This document shows, piece by piece, positions 16,798 through 24,899 of a stretch of DNA of 39,242 nucleotides; the first letter of the stretch is position 1, and the number at the start of each line of letters is the position of its first letter. The position numbers and the translations under genes were made by a program. This stretch comes from an uncultured cyanobacterium. GTDB taxonomy: Bacteria > Cyanobacteriota > Cyanobacteriia > Cyanobacteriales > FACHB-T130. The notes beneath the pieces were generated by a model that was not told where the DNA came from, did no database searches, and worked only from the letters and a program-made list of their open reading frames with translations. The stretch is from assembly GCA_936920195.1 (NCBI GenBank), contig CAKZHE010000258.1:1-39242 (forward strand), in the 5' to 3' direction.

Positions 16798-17415
16798 ATG
16801 TCAGAAGCTCTACTAAAAGACCGAGATTATACAGTCATCATTGCCAGGATGGCTTCTACACCACTACTAGCCACACCGGGTTCCGAAACTCGCTGGATAA
16901 AAGCCCAAGACTCGATAATTGCTTTGGCTAAAAAATGCGAAGAATTCGATCCGGATGGGATTACCATTTATATTGCTGGCAAAGTTGTCGAAAAGTACGA
17001 TCGCGCTACTGCCGAACATTTAGTAGAATTCTTTCAAGCTAATCATCCTCCCACCAACACCAATCTGGCAGGCGTTTTGCAGACTGCTCTAGATGATTAT
17101 TTCCAACGCAAGACGGCGGGGAAAACTAAACCCAATGGAGAGATTATTGTGGTGCTACTGGATAGCGAACCGGGAGATAGGATGGCAGTAATGAAAGCCA
17201 TTATTAAAGCTACCAAACAACTAGACCGAGATGATGAATTGGGGATTGGGTTTGCCCAAGTTGGAGATAACATCATGGCTAGAGGTTTTTTGAACGCTCT
17301 CGATGACGACTTACAGGTAGGAGGAGCGAAGTTTGATATTGTCGATACCAAAATATTAGAGCAGCTTGATGAGTCTTCGCTAACTGACTTTCTACTAGAT
17401 ATTCTACGGGATTAA
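16798..17415 (+). CDS. vWA-like protein with degenerate MIDAS
   Basis: A 205-residue single-domain von Willebrand A-like protein: strand one RDYTVIIARMAST (9-21), NTNLAGVLQTALDDYF (87-102), IIVVLLDSEPGDRMAVMKAI (116-135) and LGIGFAQVGD. In related cyanobacterial proteins as I recall them, the first strand carries a DxSxS metal motif (DKSGSM-like). Here it reads ARMAS, so the metal-ion-dependent adhesion site lacks its first element, while T88 and D122 remain at the second and third positions. Related small vWA proteins often accompany ATPases or CHAT/TPR proteins. It probably belongs to the upstream ATPase/TPR cassette on the same strand. The fold is fairly sure; loss of metal binding is inferred. 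Confidence 0.7.
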   Translation: MSEALLKDRDYTVIIARMASTPLLATPGSETRWIKAQDSIIALAKKCEEFDPDGITIYIAGKVVEKYDRATAEHLVEFFQANHPPTNTNLAGVLQTALDDYFQRKTAGKTKPNGEIIVVLLDSEPGDRMAVMKAIIKATKQLDRDDELGIGFAQVGDNIMARGFLNALDDDLQVGGAKFDIVDTKILEQLDESSLTDFLLDILRD

Positions 17416-17447
17416 GCCAGGAACAGAGCAAAGCGGTAGTTAGTCTC

Positions 17448-18038
17448 TTACTGTTGAGAGGTTTTTAATTGAGCTAGGGCAAACTTGGCAACGGTTAAAC
17501 TTAAACGCGCTCGTTCTACTTCTGATAATTCTTCCCAATCAGCACGAGCAAGTTCGGTCAGATGATCGCTTGTTTCCATTTCCCGCCCTCGCATTGTATA
17601 GGCTACAGGACGGGCAAAAACTAATAAATCGTCTTCTGCCCAATCTGGCAGTAAACTTTGGACGCAGCGGACTAATTGTTCGGCAGCGGAAAGTTGAGTA
17701 GTAACAACTTGTTTCGCACCTTGAGCAATGGACTCTAACCAGGCGGTGGGGATGTGGGCGGCAAACCTTTGGAGTAAAGATTCCTTCAGGGGGTCTACTG
17801 GGGTAGCGATCGCCCAGCATTGATTTAGTCTAGCAAACACCTGTTCGACAGCACTATTAATTTCTCCTTCCCAACTAAAATTAGCTTCTAATTGAGCAAA
17901 ATATTCTTCTGTACTTGAGTCCGCAGGTTCCCAAGGATATACCAAATCCTCTGACTGGAGGAGCGCTGCTAATAGTTCTGTCTGTGCTAGTCCCATAGCA
18001 TTCTCCCCATGTTCCGTATAAACTGATTGACTTGTCAT
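17448..18038 (-). CDS. conserved cyanobacterial protein of unknown function
   Basis: A 196-residue soluble, acidic protein with high helical content and no motif I recognise. Features include AWLESIAQGAKQVVTTQLSAAEQLVRCVQSLLPDW in the middle and a helical C-terminus (ELSEVERARLSLTVAKFALAQLK). No signal peptide, cysteine cluster or membrane segment. The start could also be Met15 (17996), where the MGLAQTELLAALL helix begins; the preceding residues look less structured. It converges with the vWA-like gene at a 32-bp spacing, so it is not part of that operon. The 194-bp gap on its far side holds nothing I can identify apart from the edge of an IS remnant. Confidence 0.68.
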   Translation of the reverse strand: MTSQSVYTEHGENAMGLAQTELLAALLQSEDLVYPWEPADSSTEEYFAQLEANFSWEGEINSAVEQVFARLNQCWAIATPVDPLKESLLQRFAAHIPTAWLESIAQGAKQVVTTQLSAAEQLVRCVQSLLPDWAEDDLLVFARPVAYTMRGREMETSDHLTELARADWEELSEVERARLSLTVAKFALAQLKTSQQ

Positions 18039-18229
18039 TTTGCCACTCCGAATCCGCTAAAAGGCTGTGGGGTGCAACCCCAAATTTTAGTGCTATCGGC
18101 GATTCAGCCAGTTTCCTGCCTGCGCCAATTGGCTTTTAATTGTCTTGGACATGGGTAGCTACATGGCTAGTTAGCGCTGTTCCGTATCCATTGGTAATTT
18201 CGCCAAGCAAAATCATTATGATTGCTATC

Positions 18230-18259
18230 ATATCAATTCCGGTTGCACCGGAATGATAT
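18230..18259. terminator. hairpin at 3' end of IS630 remnant
   Basis: ATTCCGGT and ACCGGAAT form a perfect 8-bp stem around TGC, extended by ATATC/GATAT with one bulged A. It covers the stop codon and last codons of the transposase remnant. It could be an IS terminal structure or a terminator. No strong T-run follows. Confidence 0.5.
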
Positions 18260-18541
18260 GCCCTTAGTTTCTGGCCACCAGTGGAAACAAGTCAGTCCTT
18301 TAATCAAAGAAGGTTGTTTGAGAAGAACTTGGCAGCGCTGAAATAACACCAATTCTAATTCATCCAGATTTTCAAATGAACGATTGGCGATTGGTTCATT
18401 TACCAAAGGCCACAAACGTTCTGCTGGTTGTAATTCCGGAGAATGAGAAGGCATCAATTCCAAGTGTAACCCCTCTGGAACTTGAACTTGTGGGCTAGTA
18501 TGCCAACCAGCTTGGTCAATAGTTAAGTTGACTTTTAACAC
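18233..18541 (-). pseudogene. IS630-type DDE transposase, C-terminal remnant
   Basis: A 102-residue fragment of an IS630/Tc1-like transposase: LTIDQAGWHTS carries the second catalytic aspartate (D9), and MPSHSPELQPAERLWPLVNEPIANR carries the catalytic glutamate. The N-terminal DNA-binding domain and the first catalytic aspartate are missing, and the DNA beyond 18541 does not contain them. The frame starts at an internal Met. It is therefore an inactive remnant between the unknown gene and the J-domain gene. Confidence 0.88.
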
Positions 18542-18675
18542 ATTTTCTGCATTTTTTAAATTACTAGCGCGATCGCTTGACTTTCAAGATTGGTAAGTCT
18601 CTCCGGGTTTTTGAAGTTCTACAGAGGTCATAAATTAATTATTTGCTGTTAACTAGACTATTTTTGACTACTTGA

Positions 18676-19284
18676 CTACATTATTTGCTCAATCCGGCGA
18701 AAATCTCGTTCTACTTCTGACCACAAAGCGCGATTATGAGGATCTGTCCGCAGGGCTTTTTTGAGATAAATTCGAGCTTTATCCACTTGTCCTTCTGTAA
18801 CTAATTGCCTTCCCCAACCAGAATAAGCGATCGCTTGCCATTGTCGCACTTCCAAATCCTGGGGAAACCGTTGTGCCAAACCTTCCACCAAAGTCACCGC
18901 CATCGCAAATTTGCGCGACTTGAGTAACAATTGTAGCTGTTCGTAGGAACTCCACTTTAGTTGTTGTTCCGCTTCCGATAACTGAACTGGATTAGTAGAT
19001 TTGGCTGATTGACGATGGGTAACTTTTACCCTAGTTTTTTGCCAAAACTCTTCCGATACTTTTGGTTCAGAACTTGATGCTTTCGGCTTTTCTTCCGGCG
19101 GCACTACACTGAGGAGAAATTTATATGCCTCAGTAATTTCAATAAACTTTTCCCGCGCTTGCTTGTCACCAGGGTTAATATCAGGATGATATTGCCGCGC
19201 CAAACGGCGATAGGATGTTTTAATTTCCGCCATTGGCGCTCCAGTTCTTAAACCCAATAATCGATAACAATCCGCCAAATTCAT
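18676..19284 (-). CDS. J-domain protein with helical/TPR-like C-terminus
   Basis: A 202-residue Hsp40-type cochaperone. The N-terminal J domain (residues 1-60) has the hallmark H33-P34-D35 in RRLARQYHPDINPGD, and the helix KFIEITEAYKFLL. It should stimulate a DnaK ATPase. It lacks the G/F-rich and zinc-finger domains of DnaJ itself, so it is a class III J protein. A charged linker (residues 60-105) leads to a helical C-terminus with TPR-like pattern (VEGLAQRFPQDLEVRQWQAIAYSGWGRQLVTEGQVDKARIYLKKAL). It lies 89 bp downstream of clpP3 on the same strand, a plausible proteostasis neighbourhood. The specific partner is unknown. Confidence 0.88.
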   Translation of the reverse strand: MNLADCYRLLGLRTGAPMAEIKTSYRRLARQYHPDINPGDKQAREKFIEITEAYKFLLSVVPPEEKPKASSSEPKVSEEFWQKTRVKVTHRQSAKSTNPVQLSEAEQQLKWSSYEQLQLLLKSRKFAMAVTLVEGLAQRFPQDLEVRQWQAIAYSGWGRQLVTEGQVDKARIYLKKALRTDPHNRALWSEVERDFRRIEQIM

Positions 19285-19373
19285 CGCTTTAAGCGCAGTT
19301 TATGGATCATAATTAGGGGCAAAGTATTTAGGCAAACAAGTTTTTTTAATCTAAATACTTTACCCCTGCCGCC

Positions 19374-19967
19374 CTATTGCCGTTCCTCGATAATCCGGTC
19401 AATTAAACCGTATTCTTTCGCCTCTTGGGGAGACATAAAGAAATCTCTGTCCATGTCCTTTTCGATTCTTTCTAGAGTTTGCCCAGTCCGTTGAGCATAG
19501 ATCTCATTTAACTGCTGCCGAGTCCGAATAATTTGCTTGGCAGCAATTTCGATATCTGTCGCTTGTCCGTAACCTCGCCCCGAAGGTTGATGAATCATAA
19601 TTCGGGAGTGGGGTAAGGACAAGCGTTTGCCCTTAGAACCAGCCGCGAGCAGGAAAGAACCCATCGATGCGGCTAACCCGACGCAAATTGTCACCACCTC
19701 AGATTTAATATGCTGCATGGTGTCATAAATTGCCAACCCTGCGCCCACCATCCCGCCGGGGGAATTGATGTAGAGGTAAATTTCTTTACCGGGGTCTTCA
19801 GAATCCAGGTAAAGCATATAGGCCACAATGTTGTTGGCAACTTCATTGTTGATTTCGCCGCTTAAAAACAAAATCCGTTCCCGGAACATTCGGCTGTAAA
19901 TGCTAATCCAATCGGTATAGGATTGTCCCGGCAACCGATAGGGAACTTTAGGGATATCAATGGGCAT
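19374..19967 (-). CDS. clpP3: ATP-dependent Clp protease proteolytic subunit (ClpP3 type)
   Basis: A 197-residue Clp serine protease subunit with an intact catalytic triad: S101 in [10 protein letters not shown]126 in IMIHQPSG and D175 in [24 protein letters not shown] and [12 protein letters not shown] are the family blocks. In cyanobacteria ClpP3 forms a mixed heptameric ring with the inactive ClpR and works with the ClpC unfoldase. That ClpR gene lies directly upstream here (46-bp gap), which fixes this paralogue as ClpP3 rather than ClpP1 or ClpP2. GGAG lies 8 bases before the ATG. No leader peptide is obvious. Confidence 0.95.
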   Translation of the reverse strand: MPIDIPKVPYRLPGQSYTDWISIYSRMFRERILFLSGEINNEVANNIVAYMLYLDSEDPGKEIYLYINSPGGMVGAGLAIYDTMQHIKSEVVTICVGLAASMGSFLLAAGSKGKRLSLPHSRIMIHQPSGRGYGQATDIEIAAKQIIRTRQQLNEIYAQRTGQTLERIEKDMDRDFFMSPQEAKEYGLIDRIIEERQ

Positions 19968-20014
19968 AATTCCGACTCCATTTTTGAGTAAATACCAGAC
20001 AGCAATTGACTTTT

Positions 20015-20650
20015 TTAGGCAGTCGCAGTCAGTTGTTTAACTTCTTTTTCGCTTTCCATAATCCGGTCAATCAAGCCATATTCCTTAGCCTCTTCGGGAG
20101 TCATGTAGAATAGGCGATCCATATCCTTTTTGATGCGTTCCGGAGTTTGACCAGTATTGGCAGCAAAAATCTCAATCATGGTAGTTCTGGTTGCCAGCAC
20201 CTCTTTGGCTCGAATTTGAATGTCTGTGGCTTGACCTTGGGCGGAGCCTGTGGTTTGGCGCAGGACGATGGTGGAGTGGGGTAAACTGGTGCGATAACCT
20301 TTGGTGCCTGCGGCGAGCAACATCGCCGACATTCCCACCGCAAAGCCAATGCAGATGGTGTAAATGGGGGGCTTGATGTATTTCATGGTATCAGCGATCG
20401 CAAAGGCCGCCGTTTCAGCCCCAGGGATTTCGCCCACAGAGTTGATGTAGATTTTAATCGCTTTATCTGGGTCTTCTGATTGCAGATAGAGCAATTCAGC
20501 GATAATTAGTTCCGCCACCTCTGGGTACAATGGCATACCCAGATAGACAATACGCTCCTGCAAGAGCAGGGAGGATAAATCTGGGGGGGGCGTTCTATGG
20601 TAGGCATCCCCATAGTAGGGAGCTTGAACAGCCTGAATTGGTGATTCCAT
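20015..20650 (-). CDS. clpR: ClpR, catalytically inactive ClpP paralogue
   Basis: A 211-residue ClpP-fold protein in which all three catalytic residues are replaced. The Ser position in GFAVGMSAM is G106, the His position in IVLRQTTG is R131, and the Asp position in [10 protein letters not shown] is L180. This is the ClpR signature. ClpR partners ClpP3 in cyanobacterial and plastid Clp cores and fixes ring stoichiometry. Residues 73-80 (GEIPGAET) resemble the insertion typical of cyanobacterial ClpR relative to ClpP. It is first in the clpR-clpP3 pair, an arrangement conserved across cyanobacteria. The 251-bp upstream region, shared with the divergent Uma2 gene, must hold its promoter. Confidence 0.95.
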   Translation of the reverse strand: MESPIQAVQAPYYGDAYHRTPPPDLSSLLLQERIVYLGMPLYPEVAELIIAELLYLQSEDPDKAIKIYINSVGEIPGAETAAFAIADTMKYIKPPIYTICIGFAVGMSAMLLAAGTKGYRTSLPHSTIVLRQTTGSAQGQATDIQIRAKEVLATRTTMIEIFAANTGQTPERIKKDMDRLFYMTPEEAKEYGLIDRIMESEKEVKQLTATA

Positions 20651-20901
20651 AGAGAGTTGTTGCCTATATTGAGATGGCGCTGTTTTTCATTAGTTTAGCA
20701 ATTTTTGTACTTTTGAAGATGTCGTGGGGATTTCGGGCGGTGGTGAATTTGGTGATCGCACCAGGGGGTAAAATTGCATCAAATCCTAAATCAGTCGGTT
20801 TTTAAGTAATTTTTGCGATCGACCCGGAGGTTTTCACGGCTAGCGGGTAAATATGGTAAAATAGACCAACTAAAAGTTATGAATTTTTTCATTTAATCAA
20901 A

Positions 20902-21873
20902 ATGGTATATCTTGACCCTAGCCAATACCCAGATACTAGCCACCTGATTTTTCAGGACGATACGCCTTTGGATAGTTTCATTAATGAAAAGCAACAACGG
21001 TTGCTAACCACGGTTTTTTATAGTGGAGGCGATCGCGATCGCGCTCCGGAATGGCTGCTGCAAAGTAGCGAATCCTTTATCGTGGCAGCTAATGTGGGTT
21101 TATTTGGCAGCCTTCGCCAATCTCCCATTGTGCCAGATGTCTTCCTCAGTCTCAATGTGGATGCTCCCCAAGAATGGTGGGATAGAGACATTCGTTCCTA
21201 TCTGTTTTGGGAATTTGGCAAACCGCCAGAAATCGCGATTGAAGTGGTTTCGCCTACTCCTGGTAATGAACTGGGGAGCAAATTACAAGATTATGCTCAA
21301 CTGCGAGTGGCCTACTATGTAGTCTATGACCCCCTGCGACGCTTAGGAGAGCCAGTATTGCGAGTGTTTGAATTGCGAGGGGGATCTTACATCCCTAAAA
21401 TTGATACTTGGTTTCCCGAAGTGGGTTTAGGCTTGACTGTGTGGACAGGAACATTTGAAGGTATCAATGCCACTTGGCTGCGCTGGCGCTATGAAGATGG
21501 TGCGGTGATTCCCACTGGGGATGAACTAGCAGCGGTGAAAAACCAGGAAATTTCCCGAAAAAATCAGGAAATCTTCCAGAAAAATCAGGAAATCTCCCAA
21601 AAAAGCCAAGAAATCTCTCAGAAAGACCAGGAAATTTCTCAGAAAGATCGAGAAATCTCCCAGAAAGACCAAGAAATCGCTGAGATCAAACAACAAGCCA
21701 TACGATCGCTCTTAACTAGCATTGAATTGGGTTTAAGGCTAAAATTTAGTGCCGAGAGTACCGAATTGCTGACAGAAATTGCTAAGATTGAGGAGTTGGA
21801 CAAATTAATGGCGATCGCCACTAATTTACCCACCATCCAAAATTCAGCAGAATTGCGCCAAATATGGAATTGA
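20902..21873 (+). CDS. Uma2 family protein with heptad-repeat tail
   Basis: A 323-residue Uma2 (DUF820) protein, a PD-(D/E)XK nuclease-fold family greatly expanded in cyanobacteria. Likely active-site elements: PD (78-79) in SPIVPDVFLSL and E114 in AIEVVSPTPGNELGSKL, with K127 nearby. From about 213 to 261 the chain repeats the heptad KNQEIS/KDQEIS seven times, encoded by 21-bp near-tandem repeats. It must form a coiled coil. A short helical C-terminus (SLLTSIELGLRLKF) follows. Cellular role unknown for the family; nuclease activity is inferred from fold. It is convergent with the DUF2887 gene, 58 bp away. Confidence 0.88.
   Translation: MVYLDPSQYPDTSHLIFQDDTPLDSFINEKQQRLLTTVFYSGGDRDRAPEWLLQSSESFIVAANVGLFGSLRQSPIVPDVFLSLNVDAPQEWWDRDIRSYLFWEFGKPPEIAIEVVSPTPGNELGSKLQDYAQLRVAYYVVYDPLRRLGEPVLRVFELRGGSYIPKIDTWFPEVGLGLTVWTGTFEGINATWLRWRYEDGAVIPTGDELAAVKNQEISRKNQEIFQKNQEISQKSQEISQKDQEISQKDREISQKDQEIAEIKQQAIRSLLTSIELGLRLKFSAESTELLTEIAKIEELDKLMAIATNLPTIQNSAELRQIWN
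21541..21690 (+). repeat. 21-bp in-frame near-tandem repeats
   Basis: About seven degenerate 21-bp units inside the Uma2 gene, with consensus-like text CAGAAAGACCAGGAAATCTC, encode one heptad each. Unit length is a multiple of three, so gains and losses keep the frame and change coiled-coil length. Confidence 0.85.
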
Positions 21874-21931
21874 TCGATAGTTAATCACCCAGATTCCCAA
21901 TTTACAAGTATCTGCAAGTTCTTGAGTAGTT

Positions 21932-22768
21932 TTAATTTGGCGATCGCGCTACTACTTCTCTGACAATTTCAACATCCAACTCTAGCGCGCCAGCTATCTG
22001 CTCAACAGTTAAACCTAGTTTTACCAACCCTGGAATCCCTTCTAACTTGCCTTCTAACTTGCCTTCTAACTTGCCTTCTAACTTGCCTTCTAACTTGCCT
22101 TTTTCCAGACCTTCTTGTAAAGCATCTTGATAAACTCTGGTATGCTTGAGTTCGTTTAAATTCAACATCGCTTCTATTTCCTCCCGACTCAAATTAGGAA
22201 ACTTTCCCACAATAATTGTCTCAATCAATTCTAAAATTTGTTGCTGACTCTGGGCATCAGGTAATTCTTGTTCGGCACGAATCATTAACTGTCGAGCCTT
22301 TTCTGCTGCCTTGTTTTTTGACTCCACAACTAATTGGACAATTCCAATCCCTAGTAATTGATTGTCTGTTTGTCCAAGTTCATCCAAGTAAATACATTGT
22401 ACCCGATGTGCCATCAACTCGCGATAGCGCGGTAGTGCTGGGGTTTCGGTACTCCGGCGGCGATAAATGACAATGGCTTGCCAGTCAGTAGCTGGGGGGT
22501 TGTATTGGTATAAGTATAAGAAAATTTCGGCAAACAGACGAGCATAGAATTTAGGCTTTTTCTGGAATTGGACTTCAACGAAATATATGGGTAGTTCTGG
22601 GGCATCAACTACAGGAAGAAATAAGCCGTCGAAGCGAAATGCCTTTTGTTTGACTTCTGCGGAAGTGAATTGATAGGCAGTAGCTCGATTTATCGGCTGA
22701 CCAATCAATTCAAAGAAAATTTGTGGAAAGCTCTGCAATAGGTAATAAAAAAGTATGTCTGTTTTCAC
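21932..22768 (-). CDS. DUF2887 / Rpn-like PD-(D/E)XK nuclease-fold protein
   Basis: A 278-residue protein of the cyanobacterial DUF2887 type, related to Rpn/transposase_31-like nuclease-fold proteins. N-terminal MKTDILFYYLLQSFPQIFFELIG is the family opening. The nuclease-like signature is D47 in FRFDGLF and E65-x-Q67 in YFVEVQFQKK. Near the C-terminus the tetrapeptide KLEG is repeated five times, from exact 12-bp tandem repeats. A helical tail (GLVKLGLTVEQIAGALELDVEIVREVV) follows, similar to repeat-tailed relatives. Start at MKTD is typical. It overlaps nothing and is convergent with the Uma2 gene. Biological role unknown. Confidence 0.85.
   Translation of the reverse strand: MKTDILFYYLLQSFPQIFFELIGQPINRATAYQFTSAEVKQKAFRFDGLFLPVVDAPELPIYFVEVQFQKKPKFYARLFAEIFLYLYQYNPPATDWQAIVIYRRRSTETPALPRYRELMAHRVQCIYLDELGQTDNQLLGIGIVQLVVESKNKAAEKARQLMIRAEQELPDAQSQQQILELIETIIVGKFPNLSREEIEAMLNLNELKHTRVYQDALQEGLEKGKLEGKLEGKLEGKLEGKLEGIPGLVKLGLTVEQIAGALELDVEIVREVVARSPN
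22038..22097 (-). repeat. five exact 12-bp tandem repeats
   Basis: CCTTCTAACTTG occurs five times without mismatch inside the DUF2887 gene and encodes KLEG five times on the minus strand. Exact identity suggests recent slippage. Confidence 0.95.
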
Positions 22769-22908
22769 TACACCCCCGAATGCGATCGCCCTATTTCCTT
22801 GGCTGATAATTTAATTTCCCATGATACCAAATCTGGTGATGATAAGACCACTGACAATGAGAAATCGGTGCGCCGGCTTAACTATGGCTAGAGTGTTAGT
22901 AGCTTTTA

Positions 22909-24543
22909 TCAACCGGATTTGGGATCGGGAGCAAGTAACGCCGTGTCAGGGAGTACCCGCAATATTTCTGTCGTGGTTGTCAAACCCGAAGTGATTTTTT
23001 CAATAGCGGCTAGTCGAAAGGAAGCAAAATCTGTTTGGTGCAGATAATCATATAAATCTTCGGTGCTACTATTGGGGACTTTGCGGCGCAGAGGGCGATC
23101 AAAATTCAGTAATTCAATCATAGCCTCTCTACCTAAATATCCCGAATTAAAGCATTTAGAGCAACCTTTCCCCCGCCGCCAAGCATCCGGATTGGCTTGT
23201 TCTAGACTTAAGCCTAATATTTTTAGTTCTTTAGGTGTTGGTGGATGAGGAATGGCACAATAGGGGCATACTCGCCGCACCAACCTTTGGGCAACAATTC
23301 CTAGGACTACTTCGCTGATTAAACTAGGATCAATCCCCATATTTTTTAAGCGTGTAATTGCCGTCACAGTATCTACTGTGTGCATAGTGGTAAAAATTAA
23401 ATGTCCAGTTAATGCTGCTTGAATAACTGTTTCGGCTGTTTCAGCATCCCGAACTTCTCCCACCATCAAAACATCGGGATCTTGGCGCAATAATGCTCGC
23501 AATCCAATGGCAAAAGTCATACCAGAACGCTTGTTGATTTGGGTTTGATTAATGCCTGATAAAACATATTCTACGGGGTCTTCTACTGTAACTATATTGG
23601 TTTCTGAATTGGCTAAAACCTGCAAGCTGGTATATAAGCTACTGGTTTTACCAGAGCCAGTCGGTCCAGTTAAGACTATTAAGCCTTGAGGTTTTTGCAA
23701 CCAACTTTTGTAAGTATTTAAACTGTTAGCAGTAAAACCAATATCTTCTAAACTAGAAAAAGGATTTTTTTGGGGTAAAAGGCGAATTACAACTTTTTCT
23801 CCATTAAAGCAGGGTAAGGTACTAACACGCATATCTAGATTTGTAAAAAATTTCCCCCCTTGTTCTGACTGAAATTGATATTCTCGACCGATCCGACCAT
23901 CTTGAGGGATACGACTTTCGGCAATGTCCATATTGGACATAACTTTTAGGGCGACAACAATTTTGGGACTGATTTCGGGGGGGAAAGTTTCTATATATCT
24001 GAGTATGCCATCAATGCGAAAGCGGATCTTTAGCCCTTCTGGACTTGGTTCTAAGTGAATGTCACTGGCTCGGTATTTTAATGCTAAGGTGATTAATTTT
24101 AAAATTCGCAGGATTTGGCGACTAGAATTTTTGACTTCTGCTAATAAAGTTTTCGTTAAATTATTAATGCCTTCGGTATCAGCCGCCGGAATTTTTTGAA
24201 TTTGATCCCATCTTTGATAGCTTTCATTAGTAATTGCGATAATTTGAATCTCGGCTTGGACGCGATCGCTAATTTGCTGAATAGCTTCTGAAGTTAAATT
24301 AACCGGACTGCCCAAATAATAGCAATTTTTCCAGAGTAATAAAGGAATTACTGGATAAGAAGTTGATTGCTGGGGAAAAGATCGGAAAAACCGAGCTTTG
24401 ATTTCTGGATCTAAAAAGCCGAGGTTTAAATTCCCTTGGGAGTCTACTAGCAGTTCTAGGGCTTGGTGGCAGGTAATTTTGCCGTTGTAAACCTGGCTCC
24501 AAGCCGAGGCGTTTAAAAAAGGGCTAGGGCTGTTGAGCAGCAT
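22909..24543 (-). CDS. PilB/GspE-like type IV pilus or type II secretion ATPase
   Basis: A 544-residue secretion ATPase. Walker A is TGPTGSGKT (292-300). The aspartate box follows in TVEDPVEYVLSGINQTQIN. Walker B is DPDVLMVGEVRDAETAETVIQAALTGH (starting 355), and the His box is in FTTMHTVD. The zinc motif C426-x2-C429...C461-x2-C464 with GYLGREAMIELL is PilB/GspE specific and absent from PilT, so this is an assembly-type, not retraction, ATPase. It is shorter than the usual cyanobacterial PilB (over 600 residues); the N-terminal region looks reduced, and the main pilB is probably elsewhere. It is divergent from a pilin gene, suggesting a dedicated accessory pilus pair. Confidence 0.9.
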   Translation of the reverse strand: MLLNSPSPFLNASAWSQVYNGKITCHQALELLVDSQGNLNLGFLDPEIKARFFRSFPQQSTSYPVIPLLLWKNCYYLGSPVNLTSEAIQQISDRVQAEIQIIAITNESYQRWDQIQKIPAADTEGINNLTKTLLAEVKNSSRQILRILKLITLALKYRASDIHLEPSPEGLKIRFRIDGILRYIETFPPEISPKIVVALKVMSNMDIAESRIPQDGRIGREYQFQSEQGGKFFTNLDMRVSTLPCFNGEKVVIRLLPQKNPFSSLEDIGFTANSLNTYKSWLQKPQGLIVLTGPTGSGKTSSLYTSLQVLANSETNIVTVEDPVEYVLSGINQTQINKRSGMTFAIGLRALLRQDPDVLMVGEVRDAETAETVIQAALTGHLIFTTMHTVDTVTAITRLKNMGIDPSLISEVVLGIVAQRLVRRVCPYCAIPHPPTPKELKILGLSLEQANPDAWRRGKGCSKCFNSGYLGREAMIELLNFDRPLRRKVPNSSTEDLYDYLHQTDFASFRLAAIEKITSGLTTTTEILRVLPDTALLAPDPKSG

Positions 24544-24783
24544 AAGCTAATTTGAGATAGCAGGGTTCTATCTATATATCTGGGTTTAGCGAAAATATTA
24601 TGGATTGACTCTCAATTTTATTCCCCCATCCATTCCCTAGGGAGCAAAAATTCACTCTCTGGGGGCTGGAAAAGGGATGGCTAAAAATTTTTTATTCCTG
24701 ATGGCATCGGGGTTACAGCATTTGGCGGCTAGAACATTTCCATATTTTTTTATCGAAGGGCTGATACATGAATAGAAGCGCCT

Positions 24784-24869
24784 AAATAGCTACGTTGTCC
24801 TTTTTATCGACAGGCTTATAAAGCCCAGAGTAACCGATATGGCAAGTAGCTAGATTGACGTTGCTATTT
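24784..24869 (+). ncRNA. candidate structured 5' leader (riboswitch- or attenuator-like)
   Basis: AAATAGCTACGT (24784-24795) pairs with ACGTTGCTATTT (24858-24869), giving 11 of 12 pairs with one U-U mismatch and closing an 86-nt domain. Inside are the hairpin GGCTT-ATA-AAGCC (24813-24825) and a possible TGTC/GACA stem, making a junction. TAGCTAC (24787-24793) can instead pair perfectly with GTAGCTA (24846-24852), an alternative that excludes the outer stem. The pilin RBS and start follow 20-31 nt later. The ligand or function is unknown, and it does not match the c-di-GMP-I consensus as I know it. Confidence 0.45.
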
Positions 24870-24888
24870 TAGTACCAACAAATTCATC

Positions 24889-24893
24889 AGGAG
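24889..24893 (+). promoter_or_regulatory. ribosome-binding site of the pilin gene
   Basis: AGGAG lies 6 bases before ATG 24900. It supports that start and therefore an unusually long pilin leader peptide, against an in-frame TTG at 24993 that would give a normal-length leader. Confidence 0.7.
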
Positions 24894-24899
24894 ATCAAT

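Larger units (their letters stand above)
24544..24899. other. divergent regulatory region between PilB-like and pilin genes
   Basis: A 356-bp gene-free region that must carry both promoters. It contains G/C-rich blocks near 24625-24680 and, next to the pilin gene, the structured element at 24784-24869 described separately. I see no clear -35/-10 pair. Confidence 0.5.

Noticed and set aside
24811-24869. c-di-GMP-I (GEMM) riboswitch upstream of the pilin
   Set aside because: TAACCGA and AAGCC fragments recall the motif, but the conserved blocks are not in the GEMM order and the GNRA/receptor elements are absent. Kept as an unclassified structured RNA.
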